From: JABMQB01 sp963678235
GTDB lineage: Bacteria > Bacteroidota > Bacteroidia > Bacteroidales > Prolixibacteraceae
Reading direction: 5' to 3'
Length of the DNA: 64,000 nt
NCBI GenBank assembly: GCA_963678235.1
Contig: OY782766.1
Span: 4,774,001-4,838,000, forward strand
Shown here: positions 36,739 through 45,198 of the stretch, one piece after another
Position numbering within the stretch: the stretch's first letter is position 1
Layout: every line of letters starts with the position of its first letter
The notes under the pieces: generated by a model
The model's database searches: none
The model's input: only the letters and a program-made list of their open reading frames with translations
What the model was told of the DNA's origin: nothing
Translations under genes and position numbers: made by a program

Positions 36739-36770
36739 AAGTCTCTGGATGTATTTCCAGGGACTTTTTT
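36739..36770 (+). terminator. Intrinsic terminator of pfp
   Basis: AAGTCTCTGGA / TCCAGGGACTT, an 11-bp stem with one wobble pair, a 6-nt loop and a T run. Its end overlaps the stop of the opposing flavoprotein gene. Confidence 0.92.
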
Positions 36771-37341
36771 ATGCCAGTTTATTAAGCAACCAACCCATAT
36801 TTTGTCCTAAAGTTTTGATGCATTTAATCCCTTCTTCGTCGTTTAAAACATCGCCTGGGGCACCGCCGAAAGCAAAATTCCAGTACGACGATCCGGGAAT
36901 GATCATCTGATTAATTAAAAAGAAATTATTGATGGTTTCGAAGGTATGGAGTGCACCACCCCTGCGTACTGAAATAAGGCCTGCACCAACTTTCTTCTTT
37001 AAAAACTGTCCATTGCCCCTCACAACATAACCTGCAACGTCAATCAGTGCTTTGGTTTCAGGGGTAACATCGGTAAAATATACAGGCGATCCGATCAATA
37101 TGCCATCCGCCTCATCCATTTTTTCGATACAAAGGTTCAGAAGGTCATTTTTAATATGGCATTTTTTGTCCTGGGCTTCGCGGCAAATCCCACATGCAGT
37201 GCAGCCATGAACCTGCTTATTTCCAATTTGGATAAGCTCCGTTTCAATTCCCAGAGGCTTTAGTTCATTAAAAACTGTTTTGATTAAAATCGATGTATTT
37301 CCATTTTTCCTTGGACTTCCGTTAAAGGCTACAACTTTCAT
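36769..37341 (-). CDS. Flavodoxin-like NAD(P)H-dependent FMN reductase with cysteine cluster
   Basis: 190 residues of the iron-sulfur flavoprotein-like / NADPH-dependent FMN reductase group. The FMN-phosphate loop is FNGSPRKNGNTSIL, the second FMN motif is IGSPVYFTDVTPETKALID, and a CTACGICREAQDKKC segment supplies four cysteines spaced as in flavoproteins that hold a 4Fe-4S cluster. It probably transfers electrons in the cytosol. The partner is not identifiable. It is 63 bp downstream of the four-helix protein gene. Confidence 0.88.
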   Translation of the reverse strand: MKVVAFNGSPRKNGNTSILIKTVFNELKPLGIETELIQIGNKQVHGCTACGICREAQDKKCHIKNDLLNLCIEKMDEADGILIGSPVYFTDVTPETKALIDVAGYVVRGNGQFLKKKVGAGLISVRRGGALHTFETINNFFLINQMIIPGSSYWNFAFGGAPGDVLNDEEGIKCIKTLGQNMGWLLNKLA

Positions 37342-37404
37342 ATATTATTTGATTGAATTTTTGAAGACCTGAAAATACTGAAATATAGAAAATATCACTT
37401 TGTT

Positions 37405-37770
37405 TCAGTGAAGGTTTTTTCTTATTGTTGCCATAATTTTTAATAACTCAAGACTTTCTTTATGCAATAATATCGTATTTTGATTATTACTTAGGTTTGA
37501 TTGTATAAATAAATCTAACCACATTTCGGTTTCGTCCGCTTCTTCAACAACAATACATATCTTGCTAAAGAATTCCGCTTTAGATCGTGCTCGATTGGCT
37601 GCACGATAATTTGCATAGACAGAACTTCCTGATCGGAGAAGTTTCTTTTTTAGGATATTCACTTCTGTGCTGAATGTTAATTGTTGGCAGAGTTTGATTA
37701 AATCCAGCACAAATTGTCGAAGACGTATCTTCAGGTCTTCCCTAAATTGTATGTTTTGGTTTATCGTCAT
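37405..37770 (-). CDS. Four-helix-bundle protein of the S23/IVP family
   Basis: 121 residues. Helical throughout, with SVYANYRAANRARSKAEFFS (the conserved 'N-Y-x-E-A' like segment) and KICIVVEEADETEMWLDLF, matching the 23S rRNA intervening-sequence / TIGR02436 family. These proteins form small bundles of unknown role and are found as scattered copies in Bacteroidota. An 8-bp tandem repeat array (37848-37911) lies just upstream, an association I recall from other genomes of this phylum but cannot verify here. Confidence 0.85.
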   Translation of the reverse strand: MTINQNIQFREDLKIRLRQFVLDLIKLCQQLTFSTEVNILKKKLLRSGSSVYANYRAANRARSKAEFFSKICIVVEEADETEMWLDLFIQSNLSNNQNTILLHKESLELLKIMATIRKNLH

Positions 37771-37847
37771 TTTGGAGGGTTTAAATTTAAAATAGTTGGT
37801 TATTTCTTATTATATATTTAATTCATATGACTTATGCACTGATATTT

Positions 37848-37911
37848 TCAATCATTCAATCATTCAATCATTCAGTAATTCAGTAATTCAGTCATTCAGC
37901 ACTTCAATCAC
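37848..37911. repeat. 8-bp tandem repeat array (8 copies)
   Basis: Eight consecutive octamers: TCAATCAT three times, TCAGTAAT twice, then TCAGTCAT, TCAGCACT, TCAATCAC. It lies between the DUF4159 and four-helix genes. A related array is at 38600-38671. Confidence 0.95.
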
Positions 37912-37926
37912 ACAGTATAATATGCT

Positions 37927-38583
37927 TCATTGATTAAACACAAATGATATAATATTTGCGCCCATTTGCAGGGCTTTTTGCCTGGTTTCTTCAGGATCGC
38001 TATGAACCTCAGGGTCTTCCCATCCATCGCCCAAATCCGATTCATAGGTATAAAGGCAAACCATCCGTCCATCGACGAAGAGCCCGAATGCCTGTGCTTG
38101 TTTATTATCGTGTTCATGGATTTTTGGAAGCCCATTGGGGAACTCGTACTTCTGATGAAAAATTTCGTGCGAAGGGGGCAATTCAATAAATTCGTTCCCT
38201 GGAAACAGCTTTTTCATTTCCCTTCTGAAATATTCATCCAAACCGTAATTATCATCCACGTGCAAAAAACCACCCGCCAGAAGGTAACGTTTTAAGTTCC
38301 TGACATCGTTGTCGGAGAAAATAATATTTCCATGCCCGGTGAGGTGCACAAATGGGTAGTTAAGTATCTCCGAACTACCAATTTCAATGGTTGAAGGTTC
38401 AACATAAATATTCGTGTGCAGGTTTTGGTTGCAAAACTCAATTAAATTGGGCAAAGCTGTCGGGTCGGCATACCAATCACCCCCGCCGTTGTATTTTAGC
38501 AAAGCAATTTTTACACTGGAATCCTGTGAATAAAGCCCAAAGCTTGCACCCAGAATTATATATATCGTTGTAATTATTTTCAT
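37927..38583 (-). CDS. Secreted DUF4159 protein
   Basis: 218 residues with a signal peptide (MKIITTIYIILGASFGLYSQ). The rest is the DUF4159 fold, seen in KIALLKYNGGGDWYADPTAL, NYPFVHLTGHGNIIFSD, the LLAGGFLHVDDNYGLD core and EIFHQKYEFPNGLP. The fold resembles class I glutamine-amidotransferase-like / ThuA-type domains, but no catalytic triad can be asserted. The gene is bracketed by two octamer repeat arrays, with rsmE upstream. Confidence 0.88.
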   Translation of the reverse strand: MKIITTIYIILGASFGLYSQDSSVKIALLKYNGGGDWYADPTALPNLIEFCNQNLHTNIYVEPSTIEIGSSEILNYPFVHLTGHGNIIFSDNDVRNLKRYLLAGGFLHVDDNYGLDEYFRREMKKLFPGNEFIELPPSHEIFHQKYEFPNGLPKIHEHDNKQAQAFGLFVDGRMVCLYTYESDLGDGWEDPEVHSDPEETRQKALQMGANIISFVFNQ

Positions 38584-38599
38584 TTTTTCTCCTCAAAAT

Positions 38600-38671
38600 T
38601 CAGTAATTCTATCATTCTATCATTCTATCATTCAGTAATTCAATCATTCAATCATTCAGTAACTCAATCAT
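38600..38671. repeat. 8-bp tandem repeat array (9 copies)
   Basis: Octamers TCAGTAAT, TCTATCAT (three), TCAGTAAT, TCAATCAT (two), TCAGTAAC, TCAATCAT. It fills the whole gap between the rsmE stop and the DUF4159 start. It shares unit length and sequence with the 37848-37911 array. Confidence 0.95.
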
Positions 38672-38672
38672 T

Positions 38673-39377
38673 CTACCCCTCACAAATTAAGTTAACGGTA
38701 TGACAGGCAACAACTCCTGCAGTTTCGGTCCTTAACCTGCTTTTTCCAAGGGTTATTTCCGTAAAACCATTTGCTTTGGCAAGTTCAACTTCTTCTTCCG
38801 AAAAATCCCCTTCGGGACCAATCAGTATCAGCACCTTATCCTCAGGTTGAATATTTGTTTTTAATGCTATTTTTTGACCTTCATAACAATGGGCAATAAA
38901 TTTTTTCCCTTCGAAAGGTTGACCGACAAAATCTTTGAAGTTGGTCAATTCATTCAATGAAGGTAAATAGGCTTTTAAAGATTGTTTCATTGCCGAAATC
39001 AGGATGTTTTTCAGGCGCTCCGGCTTAAGGTTTTTTCTTTCGGAATACCTGCATAACAAAGGCGAAATTTCATCAATCCCTATTTCAGTGCTTTTTTCCA
39101 GAAACCATTCCATCCGGTCAATATTTTTTGTTGGGGCAATTGCAATGTGTAAATAATAAGGATGATGGGCAGAATTCAACTGTTTGGTAATAATTTTCAG
39201 TGTACACTTTTTGGGGTTTGCATGTTCAATTTCTGCATCGAATAATCCGCCTTTTCCATTCACCAATTGCACTTTATCACCTTCGGTAAGCCTCAATACC
39301 CTTACACAGTGTTTCGACTCAACTTCATTTAATGAGAGCTTGTCTCCCTTTATTTCCGGAATATAAAACAGATGCAT
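38673..39377 (-). CDS. rsmE: 16S rRNA m3U1498 methyltransferase
   Basis: 234 residues. A SPOUT methyltransferase with an N-terminal PUA-like domain (VESKHCVRVLRLTEGDKVQL) and the C-terminal SAM knot: LIGPEGDFSEEEVELAKANG and LGKSRLRTETAGVVA. It methylates U1498 of 16S rRNA in the small subunit. Length is standard. Its stop abuts an octamer repeat array, and the SixA-like gene lies 44 bp upstream on the same strand. Confidence 0.97.
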   Translation of the reverse strand: MHLFYIPEIKGDKLSLNEVESKHCVRVLRLTEGDKVQLVNGKGGLFDAEIEHANPKKCTLKIITKQLNSAHHPYYLHIAIAPTKNIDRMEWFLEKSTEIGIDEISPLLCRYSERKNLKPERLKNILISAMKQSLKAYLPSLNELTNFKDFVGQPFEGKKFIAHCYEGQKIALKTNIQPEDKVLILIGPEGDFSEEEVELAKANGFTEITLGKSRLRTETAGVVACHTVNLICEG

Positions 39378-39421
39378 GAAATAATATTTTCACGCTAAAG
39401 ATAATAAAAAATCGAGGGTAC

Positions 39422-39916
39422 TTACTTAAACATTTTTGGGGTATAGTGAAACAATTTTTTCCCGGATTTTAATCCAACTTCGCTCCACGAATCCACATTA
39501 AAGCCAATTCCAACCGATGAGGTAGTTGGCATATCATCGTAGAATTTATCCAGAAGGCTGTTTACCAGATAGTAAACCGTAGGATTATGCCCAAACACAT
39601 AAACCACCTTGTTTTCATCAGGCAGTTCTTTTAATATTTCAACAAATTCCTGGGTTGAAACACCATCGTAAAGGTCCTCAATAATCTGAATTCTTTCTGA
39701 TGCATAACCAAAGGTGTCGGCGAATATTTTTGCAGTGCGTTTTGCCCTCAATGCAGGGCTCGAAATAATCAATCCGGGCAGATAGTTGAGTTCTTTCAAT
39801 TTCTTGCTGACCAGGACTGAATCATTTTCACCTCTTTTTTTGATATCTCTGTGAAAATCTTCATCGTACCCATAGGGAACCGATTTTGCGTGCCGGACTA
39901 TTACCAGATGTTTCAT
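39422..39916 (-). CDS. SixA-like phosphohistidine phosphatase (histidine phosphatase superfamily)
   Basis: 164 residues. The catalytic motif VIVRHAKSVPYG puts the phospho-accepting histidine at residue 9, and the second histidine lies in VVYVFGHNPTVYY. LIISSPALRAKRTAKIFAD is also typical. SixA removes phosphate from HPt-type histidines. This window has an HPt protein at 9.6 kb, but pairing the two would be speculation. It diverges from the metallophosphoesterase gene over 67 bp. Confidence 0.9.
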   Translation of the reverse strand: MKHLVIVRHAKSVPYGYDEDFHRDIKKRGENDSVLVSKKLKELNYLPGLIISSPALRAKRTAKIFADTFGYASERIQIIEDLYDGVSTQEFVEILKELPDENKVVYVFGHNPTVYYLVNSLLDKFYDDMPTTSSVGIGFNVDSWSEVGLKSGKKLFHYTPKMFK

Positions 39917-39983
39917 AATTTGTTAATGCTTGTATGGTAAAATTACTATATTTTTAGGCGAATAAAAATAGCTTTTAGTATAG

Positions 39984-40475
39984 ATGATTAAAATAGGACT
40001 CTTATCAGATACGCATGGTTTAATTCACGAACGCATTTTTTCATTTTTTAAGGATGTGGATGAGATTTGGCATGCCGGGGATTTTGGGAATTTGGAAACC
40101 GCCGACCAATTGTCTGCATTTAAACCTTTACGAGGTGTTTATGGAAATATTGATGGGCACGAAGTACGTACTGTTCATCCTTTGCACCAAAGGTTTATGT
40201 GCGAAAAAGTGGATGTGTGGATGACGCATATCGGTGGGTACCCCGGGAGGTATGAGCGATATGTAAAACCCGAAATTTATACCAATTCGCCCAATCTGTT
40301 TATTTCCGGGCACTCCCATATTTTAAAGGTTATGTTCGATAAAAAACTAAATTTTTTGCATATAAATCCGGGTGCTGCCGGGGCACATGGCTTCCATAAA
40401 TTCCGAACAGCAATCCGTTTTGTAATCGATCAGTCGGATATAAAAGACCTGGAAATTTGGCAAATAAAGCGGTAG
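39984..40475 (+). CDS. YfcE/MJ0936-type metallophosphoesterase
   Basis: 163 residues. The metal-binding blocks are LLSDTHGL (D8, H10), WHAGDFGN, VYGNIDGHE (N and H), MTHIGGYPG and ISGHSHILK, ending in HINPGAAGAHG. It hydrolyses phosphodiesters in the cytosol. The natural substrate of this subfamily is not settled. Confidence 0.95.
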   Translation: MIKIGLLSDTHGLIHERIFSFFKDVDEIWHAGDFGNLETADQLSAFKPLRGVYGNIDGHEVRTVHPLHQRFMCEKVDVWMTHIGGYPGRYERYVKPEIYTNSPNLFISGHSHILKVMFDKKLNFLHINPGAAGAHGFHKFRTAIRFVIDQSDIKDLEIWQIKR

Positions 40476-40507
40476 GTATATGCTTGAGAGGACAGCTAAA
40501 TTTTAAG

Positions 40508-40909
40508 CTATTCAATCATCATGAAAAATTTGCATTTGGTCACTTTGTAATCGTTGGAAATCTTCTCAACTATCCTAATATCCATGCATTTATATAATGA
40601 GTCTGGATTGTTTTTGCAAATTTGGCGAATCCAACTAATGTCGTTGAGAATATCTTTAATGTGTGTTTCAAAGTATGACGCTGTAACAATCTCTCCAGCT
40701 TCATAAGGTTCAAATCCGTACCAGTAATATGGTTTGTCAAGATTGATCGTATAATAGAAAATGCTGTCGGTTTTATTTTCGTCAATTTTAGCCATGCCAT
40801 CCACGTTATTTTCAAAATAAATAAAAACAACCTTATTGCTTTTATGATTTTCCTTAGAGTCAATTTGAAAAAATAATCCTGAAATTAGGAAGATTAGAAT
40901 GTATTTCAT
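40508..40909 (-). CDS. Exported protein of unknown function
   Basis: 133 residues with a likely signal peptide (MKYILIFLISGLFFQIDSKE). The mature part is aromatic- and charge-rich (YTINLDKPYYWYGFEPYEAG) with two cysteines that could form a disulfide (QICKNNPDSLYKCMD). I do not recognise it. It stands alone, converging on the phosphoesterase gene. Confidence 0.65.
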   Translation of the reverse strand: MKYILIFLISGLFFQIDSKENHKSNKVVFIYFENNVDGMAKIDENKTDSIFYYTINLDKPYYWYGFEPYEAGEIVTASYFETHIKDILNDISWIRQICKNNPDSLYKCMDIRIVEKISNDYKVTKCKFFMMIE

Positions 40910-41124
40910 GGTCCGATAGTTTACATTTTATTATAAGTTCTGATTTTTTAGAATTTTCAGGAATATTTCATAAAAATAATACAACCTTTATATACAATTA
41001 CCTTACCAATTAGCCTGGAATTTGTATAAAACTGGTATTTCATATTAAAGATCAATTAATCTTATGTCGGAATAGGGAAAAAACGCAACCCAAATTATAT
41101 ATTAGCGTCTTGAAATAAAAACTT

Positions 41125-41622
41125 ATGCGAAAAGTTAAACTGCCTTTATTATTCTTACTTCTAATTTGCCTGTTTGGTTTTTCACCCAATGAAGATCAAT
41201 ACGAACCAATTTTTATGTTCAGGGCGGATATGGAAAGCGCCGTTAAACTGGAGGGTGCACGAATATTGGAAAACCCGGGGAAGATTTATGTCAAAGACAA
41301 TTACCTGTTTATTGTGGAAAAATACATGGGCGTACATATTATTGACAATGTGAACCCTGAAGAACCCGATAAGCTTGGTTTTATCCATATCGATGGTTGT
41401 GTAGATATTGCCGTAAAAGGAAACATCCTTTATGCCGACAATGCTGTTGATTTATTGGCAATTAAGTTTTCAGATAGCTTCACCACAATTGAAGTGACTT
41501 CGCGGAATCGGAATGTATTCCCGGAATTTTTATCACCAGATGGAAGCGGATTGACCTGGAGACAGGAACAGGCGCGTCCGAATAATGCAGTTTTAGTAAG
41601 ATGGAAGGAGAATTGGCAATGA
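41125..41622 (+). CDS. Secreted LVIVD-repeat protein
   Basis: 165 residues with a signal peptide (MRKVKLPLLFLLLICLFGFS). The middle resembles LVIVD beta-propeller repeats (GKIYVKDNYLFIVEKYMGVH then IIDNVNPEEPDKLG), but only about two blades are present, so it is short for the family and may pair with the next protein. Its stop overlaps the start of the next gene as ATGA. It is the first gene of a three-gene surface operon. Confidence 0.8.
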   Translation: MRKVKLPLLFLLLICLFGFSPNEDQYEPIFMFRADMESAVKLEGARILENPGKIYVKDNYLFIVEKYMGVHIIDNVNPEEPDKLGFIHIDGCVDIAVKGNILYADNAVDLLAIKFSDSFTTIEVTSRNRNVFPEFLSPDGSGLTWRQEQARPNNAVLVRWKENWQ

Positions 41623-42374
41623 AAAAGATAGTTGGAAAAATATCGATTGTGCTTGCTTTGGCTGCGATGATAATGTCATGCTCCTACAGCGATTCCGATG
41701 TAAATTCTGATTCATACAACGATTCAGGAACTGGTGGTTCGCTTGCCAGGTTTACGGTTGCTGGCGATTATTTATACACCGTTGATGAAAATTCATTGAA
41801 TATATTTAATATTACCAATTTGGAACAACCGTCTTTTGTGAATGAAATGAACCTTGGGTTTGGTGCAGAAACCATTTTCCCGAAAGGAGAGAACCTTTTT
41901 ATTGGAACTTCAACGGGCATGTTTATTTACGACATTTCGAATGGAAGAAACCCGAGCCAACTTTCGTATTTTGAGCATGTAATGGCTTGCGACCCTGTGG
42001 TTGCCGACGATGATTTTGCTTATGTTACCCTTAACTCAAACAACCAACGATGCTGGCGATGGACCAATGAGTTGCAGATCATCGATATTTCAGACATGTC
42101 GAACCCGACCTTAAAAAAGACCTATCAAATGGATGGTCCGCAAGGATTGGGAATAAAAAACGATTCCCTGTGGGTGTGCGATAATGGATTGAAACTGTAC
42201 GATGTTTCCGATAAAGAAAATATTCAATTGCTTTATCAAAACAACACTATTCAAGCAAGGGATGTCATCTTAAATAAAAACCTTTTGATGACTGTCGGCG
42301 ATGATGGATTTTATCAGTTTGAACTTAAAAACAACCAAATAAACGAACTTAGTAAACTTTTAATTTATGAATAA
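41619..42374 (+). CDS. LVIVD-repeat lipoprotein
   Basis: The ATG at 41619 gives 251 residues with a lipoprotein signal (lipobox in AAMIMSCSYSD). Beta-propeller LVIVD repeats follow (RFTVAGDYLYTVDENSLNIF, FIYDISNGRNPSQLSYFEH, LQIIDISDMSNPTLKKTY). They are expected on the cell surface or periplasmic face of the outer membrane. Translation is coupled to both neighbours: 4-bp overlap upstream and 8-bp overlap downstream with the outer-membrane protein gene. Confidence 0.85.
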   Translation: MKKIVGKISIVLALAAMIMSCSYSDSDVNSDSYNDSGTGGSLARFTVAGDYLYTVDENSLNIFNITNLEQPSFVNEMNLGFGAETIFPKGENLFIGTSTGMFIYDISNGRNPSQLSYFEHVMACDPVVADDDFAYVTLNSNNQRCWRWTNELQIIDISDMSNPTLKKTYQMDGPQGLGIKNDSLWVCDNGLKLYDVSDKENIQLLYQNNTIQARDVILNKNLLMTVGDDGFYQFELKNNQINELSKLLIYE

Positions 42375-43020
42375 GCTATACATCCGATCTCTTTTTTTGA
42401 CGCTTTTAATTATCCCAAATTTTCTTTTAGCTCAGGATGAGATTCCTGAAATAGAGGTGAAAAAATTTAGCGTTGGTTTGGTTCCCCAATATTCCTTGTT
42501 AGGTGGAATGCGATCCGATTTGGACATTCGGTTGAATGAAAAAAACCATTGGCTGGTTGTTTCCCCATTGATTTTTTATGACGATGGGAACATTGGATAT
42601 AGCGACTACGAAGAAATGTTTGGGGTAGGAATTGAATTACAACATAGGATTTATTTGCATAAAAACGATCCTCAGCCCAGGGGAGCCTACTTTGGTTACG
42701 GAACGGTTTTTAATTACTATTCGGTTGAAAGTGATGGTTACAATTCCTACCTGTTCGATGAAAATGGGAACGATTATATTGGTCTGGAATATGGAACCGT
42801 GAACACAAACATCTTTAAATTCGGGGGTAATTTTGTATTTGGTTTGCAAACCGTGATCAATGATTTCTTTTATCTCGATGCCTACATTGGAACAGGAATC
42901 CGTTTAAGTGTCGACAATAAAACCTCTGGTTTGCATAAGTACTATACCGATAGTTGGCTTGATCTCGGTTACTCTGGCACCCTTCTCGTTGGGGGGCTTC
43001 GGCTGGGTATCTCGTTTTAA
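42367..43020 (+). CDS. Outer-membrane beta-barrel protein, predicted
   Basis: 217 residues with a signal peptide (LYIRSLFLTLLIIPNFLLAQ) and alternating beta strands rich in aromatic residues (HWLVVSPLIFYDDGNIGYSD, GAYFGYGTVFNYYSVES, LVGGLRLGISF at the C-terminus ending in F). This is the pattern of a small outer-membrane barrel. It overlaps the LVIVD lipoprotein gene by 8 bp, and the three products probably work together at the outer membrane. The function is unknown. Confidence 0.8.
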   Translation: MNKLYIRSLFLTLLIIPNFLLAQDEIPEIEVKKFSVGLVPQYSLLGGMRSDLDIRLNEKNHWLVVSPLIFYDDGNIGYSDYEEMFGVGIELQHRIYLHKNDPQPRGAYFGYGTVFNYYSVESDGYNSYLFDENGNDYIGLEYGTVNTNIFKFGGNFVFGLQTVINDFFYLDAYIGTGIRLSVDNKTSGLHKYYTDSWLDLGYSGTLLVGGLRLGISF

Positions 43021-43150
43021 ACCTCAAAAAAAATCACGGCAACAAATTCCCTAAACAGACTGTTTGATTATAGCAGTTGTTGGTGAGTTGCGTATAAATT
43101 ATTGCTTTACGGGGAAATCCAAAACAAGAATTATTTAATAGCTTTGTTAA

Positions 43151-43828
43151 ATGAAAATTCTTGTTGTTGAAGATGAACCTGAAATGAAAGGATTGATTAA
43201 ACAATTCCTTGAGCAGGAAAATTACACGGTTGAAGAAGCCGATGATTTCCATTCAGGTTTGGATAAAATTATTTCGTATGACTACGATTGTATCCTTTTG
43301 GATATAATGCTTCCCGGTGGCAATGGACTTGATTTATTACAAGAACTAAAAAAACTCGGTAAAGCTGATAGCGTAATAATTATTTCTGCAAAAGATTCTT
43401 TAGACGATAAAATAAAAGGCCTTGATTTAGGCGCCGACGATTACCTTACCAAACCATTCCACATCGCCGAGTTAAATGCCAGGATAAAATCAGTGATCAG
43501 ACGGAAAAAATCAAACGGGAAACCAATGCTCGAAATTGAGAACGTTCAGGTCAATATAGAAGAACGTAATGTTTTGATTAATGGCGAACCAATAGATTTA
43601 AACAGAAAAGAGTTTGATATACTGGTGTTTATGATTTCCAATAAAAAACGGGTTGTAAGTAAATCTTCTATTGCCGAGAATATTTGGGGCGACTACATCG
43701 ACCAATCAAACGACTTTGATTTTATTTATTCACAAATAAAAAACCTCCGAAAAAAACTACGTATAAGTGAGGCCGCGATTGATATCAATGCTGTTTACGG
43801 ACTTGGCTATAAATTGGTAGTTAAATGA
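43151..43828 (+). CDS. OmpR-family response regulator
   Basis: 225 residues. The receiver domain has the acidic pocket VVEDEPEM, phosphorylation site D51 in CILLDIMLPGG, and the KPF lysine in YLTKPFHIAEL. The C-terminal winged helix reads LNRKEFDILVFMISNKKRVV ... FIYSQIKNLRKKLR. It is coupled to the next gene by a 4-bp ATGA overlap, giving a standard two-component pair. Confidence 0.96.
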   Translation: MKILVVEDEPEMKGLIKQFLEQENYTVEEADDFHSGLDKIISYDYDCILLDIMLPGGNGLDLLQELKKLGKADSVIIISAKDSLDDKIKGLDLGADDYLTKPFHIAELNARIKSVIRRKKSNGKPMLEIENVQVNIEERNVLINGEPIDLNRKEFDILVFMISNKKRVVSKSSIAENIWGDYIDQSNDFDFIYSQIKNLRKKLRISEAAIDINAVYGLGYKLVVK

Positions 43829-45096
43829 AATTAATTAACCATACACTTCTGATCCTTTCAGTAATTTTATTTACTACGGTTGGTTTATGGGCATTTATTT
43901 TTAACTCTCAGTTACAAAAACAGGTTAAAAATACACTTGATGAAGGATTGGAGAATTATAAAATTGTCATTATCGATAAGTTGAAAGATGACAGTTTAAT
44001 TGTAGAACAGAATTTTTTTCTGGACAATAATTACCTGGTAAAAAAAATCAGTGAAGGATACGCCCTGCAGGTTAGGGATTCTTATAAAGACACCCTGATT
44101 TATTCTGAATTAAAAAATACCGGCTATCAGGTTCGTTTGCTAACCACAGCATTTATTAGCACAAAAGGCGGGTATTATGAATTGAAAATTATTTCACATG
44201 AAATAGACAAAGGAAATCTTGTTCAGAAAATTGTTTTATCGTTGGTATTGCTTTTTCTATTCTTAACTGTAAGTACTTTATTGGTTAACAATTTCGTATT
44301 GAAAAAAACCTGGAAACCATTTTATGAAGTGCTAAAATATCTCGATGATTTCAGGCTCGATCAAAGTGCTTATCGCGAATTATCTGAAAGTAAAATTAAG
44401 GAGTTCACCTTATTGAATGCTTCCATTCAGAACCTGATAAAAACCAATATTGATATTTTTAAGAGTCAAAAGCAGTTCATTGAAAACGCATCACACGAAT
44501 TACAAACCCCGCTTGCAATTGGTATCAATAAGTTGGAATTGTTCGCTGATGAAGAAAGCTTATCGCCTGAGCAAACCCAAAAAATCGGCGATTTGATTGG
44601 TGCATTCCGACGTCTCTCAAGTTTGAACAAGTCTTTACTTTTGCTTTCAAAAATTGAAAACAAACAATTTATTCAGGTGGAGCAAATAAGTCTTGACCTT
44701 GTATTCCAAAAGGTAATTCAGGAGTTTTCAGACTATACCGATTTTAAGGATATACAAATTGATTATCATGTAGAAGGCCAATGGTTTGTGCAAATGAATA
44801 AGAACTTAGCCCAAATAATGGTGATGAACCTGGTGAAAAATGCGATCGTACATAACATAGCTGGGGGAGATCTGTCTATTTGTTTAAATCCTTCATCATT
44901 TACCATCGAAAACACGAGTTTCGAGCCCCAAATTTCGGAAGAAAACCTGTTTAAACGTTTTAATAAAAGCAGGATAAGCAATAATTCAACGGGTTTGGGC
45001 TTGGCAATTGTAAAGGCAATTGTTGATGTATCTGATTTAAACATTTCTTACACTTATTCTGAAACACATAAGTTTGAAGTTAAGGCTAATAAATAA
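43825..45096 (+). CDS. Sensor histidine kinase
   Basis: 423 residues. Membrane segments at about 8-28 and 134-152 flank an extracytoplasmic domain of about 105 residues. The H-box is FIENASHELQTPLAIGINKL, the N-box LVKNAIVHNIAGG, and the G-box STGLGLAIVKAI. No HAMP domain is evident. The partner is the overlapping OmpR-type regulator. The neighbouring PepSY-like secreted protein gene, 102 bp on, is a possible target or accessory sensor. Confidence 0.95.
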   Translation: MKLINHTLLILSVILFTTVGLWAFIFNSQLQKQVKNTLDEGLENYKIVIIDKLKDDSLIVEQNFFLDNNYLVKKISEGYALQVRDSYKDTLIYSELKNTGYQVRLLTTAFISTKGGYYELKIISHEIDKGNLVQKIVLSLVLLFLFLTVSTLLVNNFVLKKTWKPFYEVLKYLDDFRLDQSAYRELSESKIKEFTLLNASIQNLIKTNIDIFKSQKQFIENASHELQTPLAIGINKLELFADEESLSPEQTQKIGDLIGAFRRLSSLNKSLLLLSKIENKQFIQVEQISLDLVFQKVIQEFSDYTDFKDIQIDYHVEGQWFVQMNKNLAQIMVMNLVKNAIVHNIAGGDLSICLNPSSFTIENTSFEPQISEENLFKRFNKSRISNNSTGLGLAIVKAIVDVSDLNISYTYSETHKFEVKANK

Positions 45097-45198
45097 GTTG
45101 TTTTTTTATACTGCCTAAATTATTATCGAAAATTGATCCTTTTTCCAGATTTTTTCCAGAATCGTTGCTTTAATTTGTACCAATTATTGAATAAGCCA

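Noticed and set aside
37848..38671. Octamer arrays as a CRISPR-like array
   Set aside because: Units are contiguous 8-mers without spacers, and no cas gene is present.
43139..43146. TAGCTTTG box directly before the response regulator gene
   Set aside because: It matches TAnnTTTG but ends 4 bp before the ATG and has no -33 partner, so a chance match is more likely than a leaderless start.
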